Translations under genes and position numbers: made by a program
Shown here: piece by piece, positions 46,397-46,723 of the stretch
How positions within the stretch are numbered: position 1 is the stretch's first letter
Layout: each line of letters begins with the position of its first letter
Notes under the pieces: model-generated
What the model was told of the DNA's origin: nothing
The model's database searches: none
The model's input: only the letters and a program-made list of their open reading frames with translations
Origin: Candidatus Zhuqueibacterota bacterium
GTDB lineage: Bacteria > Zhuqueibacterota > Zhuqueibacteria > Residuimicrobiales > Oceaniaggregativiventaceae
Direction of reading: 5' to 3'
Assembly: GCA_014728085.1 (NCBI GenBank)
Contig: WJMF01000173.1
Span: 1-46,723, forward strand
Length of the DNA stretch: 46,723 nucleotides

Positions 46397-46723
46397 CGGA
46401 GGAAAATATTTGGCCAGCTTTGTAAATTTTAAACTTTTGTTTTTTATAGCATTAAAACAAAAGAAAAAATCGCCTCATCGGTCAAGTCGAAAAAGATGTC
46501 ACAAGTGTCATAAAATGTATTATATGAATACACTTTTAAATGACACTGAAAAAAGAACGATAAATGTAAAAAAAAGTGCGAATTATGCCATCACAAAAAA
46601 GATAGAAATAAAAAAGAGTTTTGTCAAGACCTTTTTGTTCAATATTTGAACATACAAACAAATAGTGTATCAGAATGTAGCAAAATTGTGACAAAAATCA
46701 CAATCTGTTTTCTGGTGGCGAAA
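46397..46723. other. AT-rich non-coding right end with two inverted repeats
   Basis: No gene is supported; a 79-codon Lys-rich plus-strand frame has no ribosome site. A hairpin with outer stem GTGTCAT/ATGACAC and inner stem TGTATT/AATACA spans 46505-46546. A perfect palindrome TGTTCAA-TAT-TTGAACA lies at 46636-46652, overlapping a possible promoter (TTGTCA at 46621, TATTTG at 46643) pointing right, out of the window, as an operator would. Confidence 0.5.

Noticed and set aside
46410-46649. A 79-codon Lys-rich plus-strand frame at the right end
   Set aside because: AT-rich sequence gives Lys-rich open frames by chance; no ribosome site, and it runs through two inverted repeats.

Overview
The window looks like a chromosomal segment of a Gram-negative, FCB-superphylum bacterium (Calditrichota/KSB1/Bacteroidota-like; rank below superphylum not resolvable by eye). 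Grounds: a TonB-dependent receptor end, several secreted or lipoprotein precursors, outer-membrane beta-barrels, and a giant secreted protein ending in a YPNPFN-type type IX secretion (T9SS) sorting domain. Good Shine-Dalgarno sequences are common and TTG starts are frequent. No tRNA, rRNA, CRISPR array, transposase or phage gene was seen.

Layout. 1-7.4 kb (+ strand): a TonB-receptor C-terminus and a sodium:solute symporter; a signal-less trypsin/V8-like protease; a DNA-methyltransferase remnant; a small lipoprotein; a Gfo/Idh/MocA oxidoreductase; an RluA-type pseudouridine synthase; an RfbC-like epimerase; a previously hidden fragment of a dipeptidyl-peptidase IV-like propeller; and a dicarboxylate/glutamate symporter. 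7.5-11 kb: diacylglycerol kinase convergent with glycerate kinase, then a divergent SLC13-type anion transporter. 11.1-27.4 kb is a carbohydrate region: a secreted GH2 beta-galactosidase with a LamG domain inserted in its catalytic barrel, a Cys-rich DUF6485 protein, a Mth938-domain protein preceded by a candidate small RNA or leader, and an 11.7-kb gene for a 3885-residue T9SS-exported protein. That protein carries a GH31 domain, a DUF5060/DUF4038 apiosidase-like domain, FG-GAP/UnbV repeats, five copies of one beta-sandwich module and about eleven putative-Ig domains.

27.8-37.5 kb: a permuted NlpC/P60 protein and SppA (+); a compact six-gene minus-strand operon (SDR, ZnuA/C/B-like metal ABC transporter, CDP-alcohol phosphatidyltransferase, NagA); and a long KamA-family radical SAM protein with an unusual active-site region. 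37.7-46.3 kb: a four-gene envelope/signalling operon (secreted protein, FecR-domain protein, Pro-rich beta-barrel protein, CHASE2-adenylate cyclase) faces a two-gene operon encoding a beta-barrel/coiled-coil/TPR fusion. Sigma-54-like promoter sequences lie upstream of both.

Working together (inference): the GH2, GH31 and apiosidase-like activities suggest breakdown of branched plant or algal polysaccharides. A CRP-like box upstream of the giant enzyme gene and an adenylate cyclase 15 kb away suggest, but do not show, cAMP control of that breakdown.
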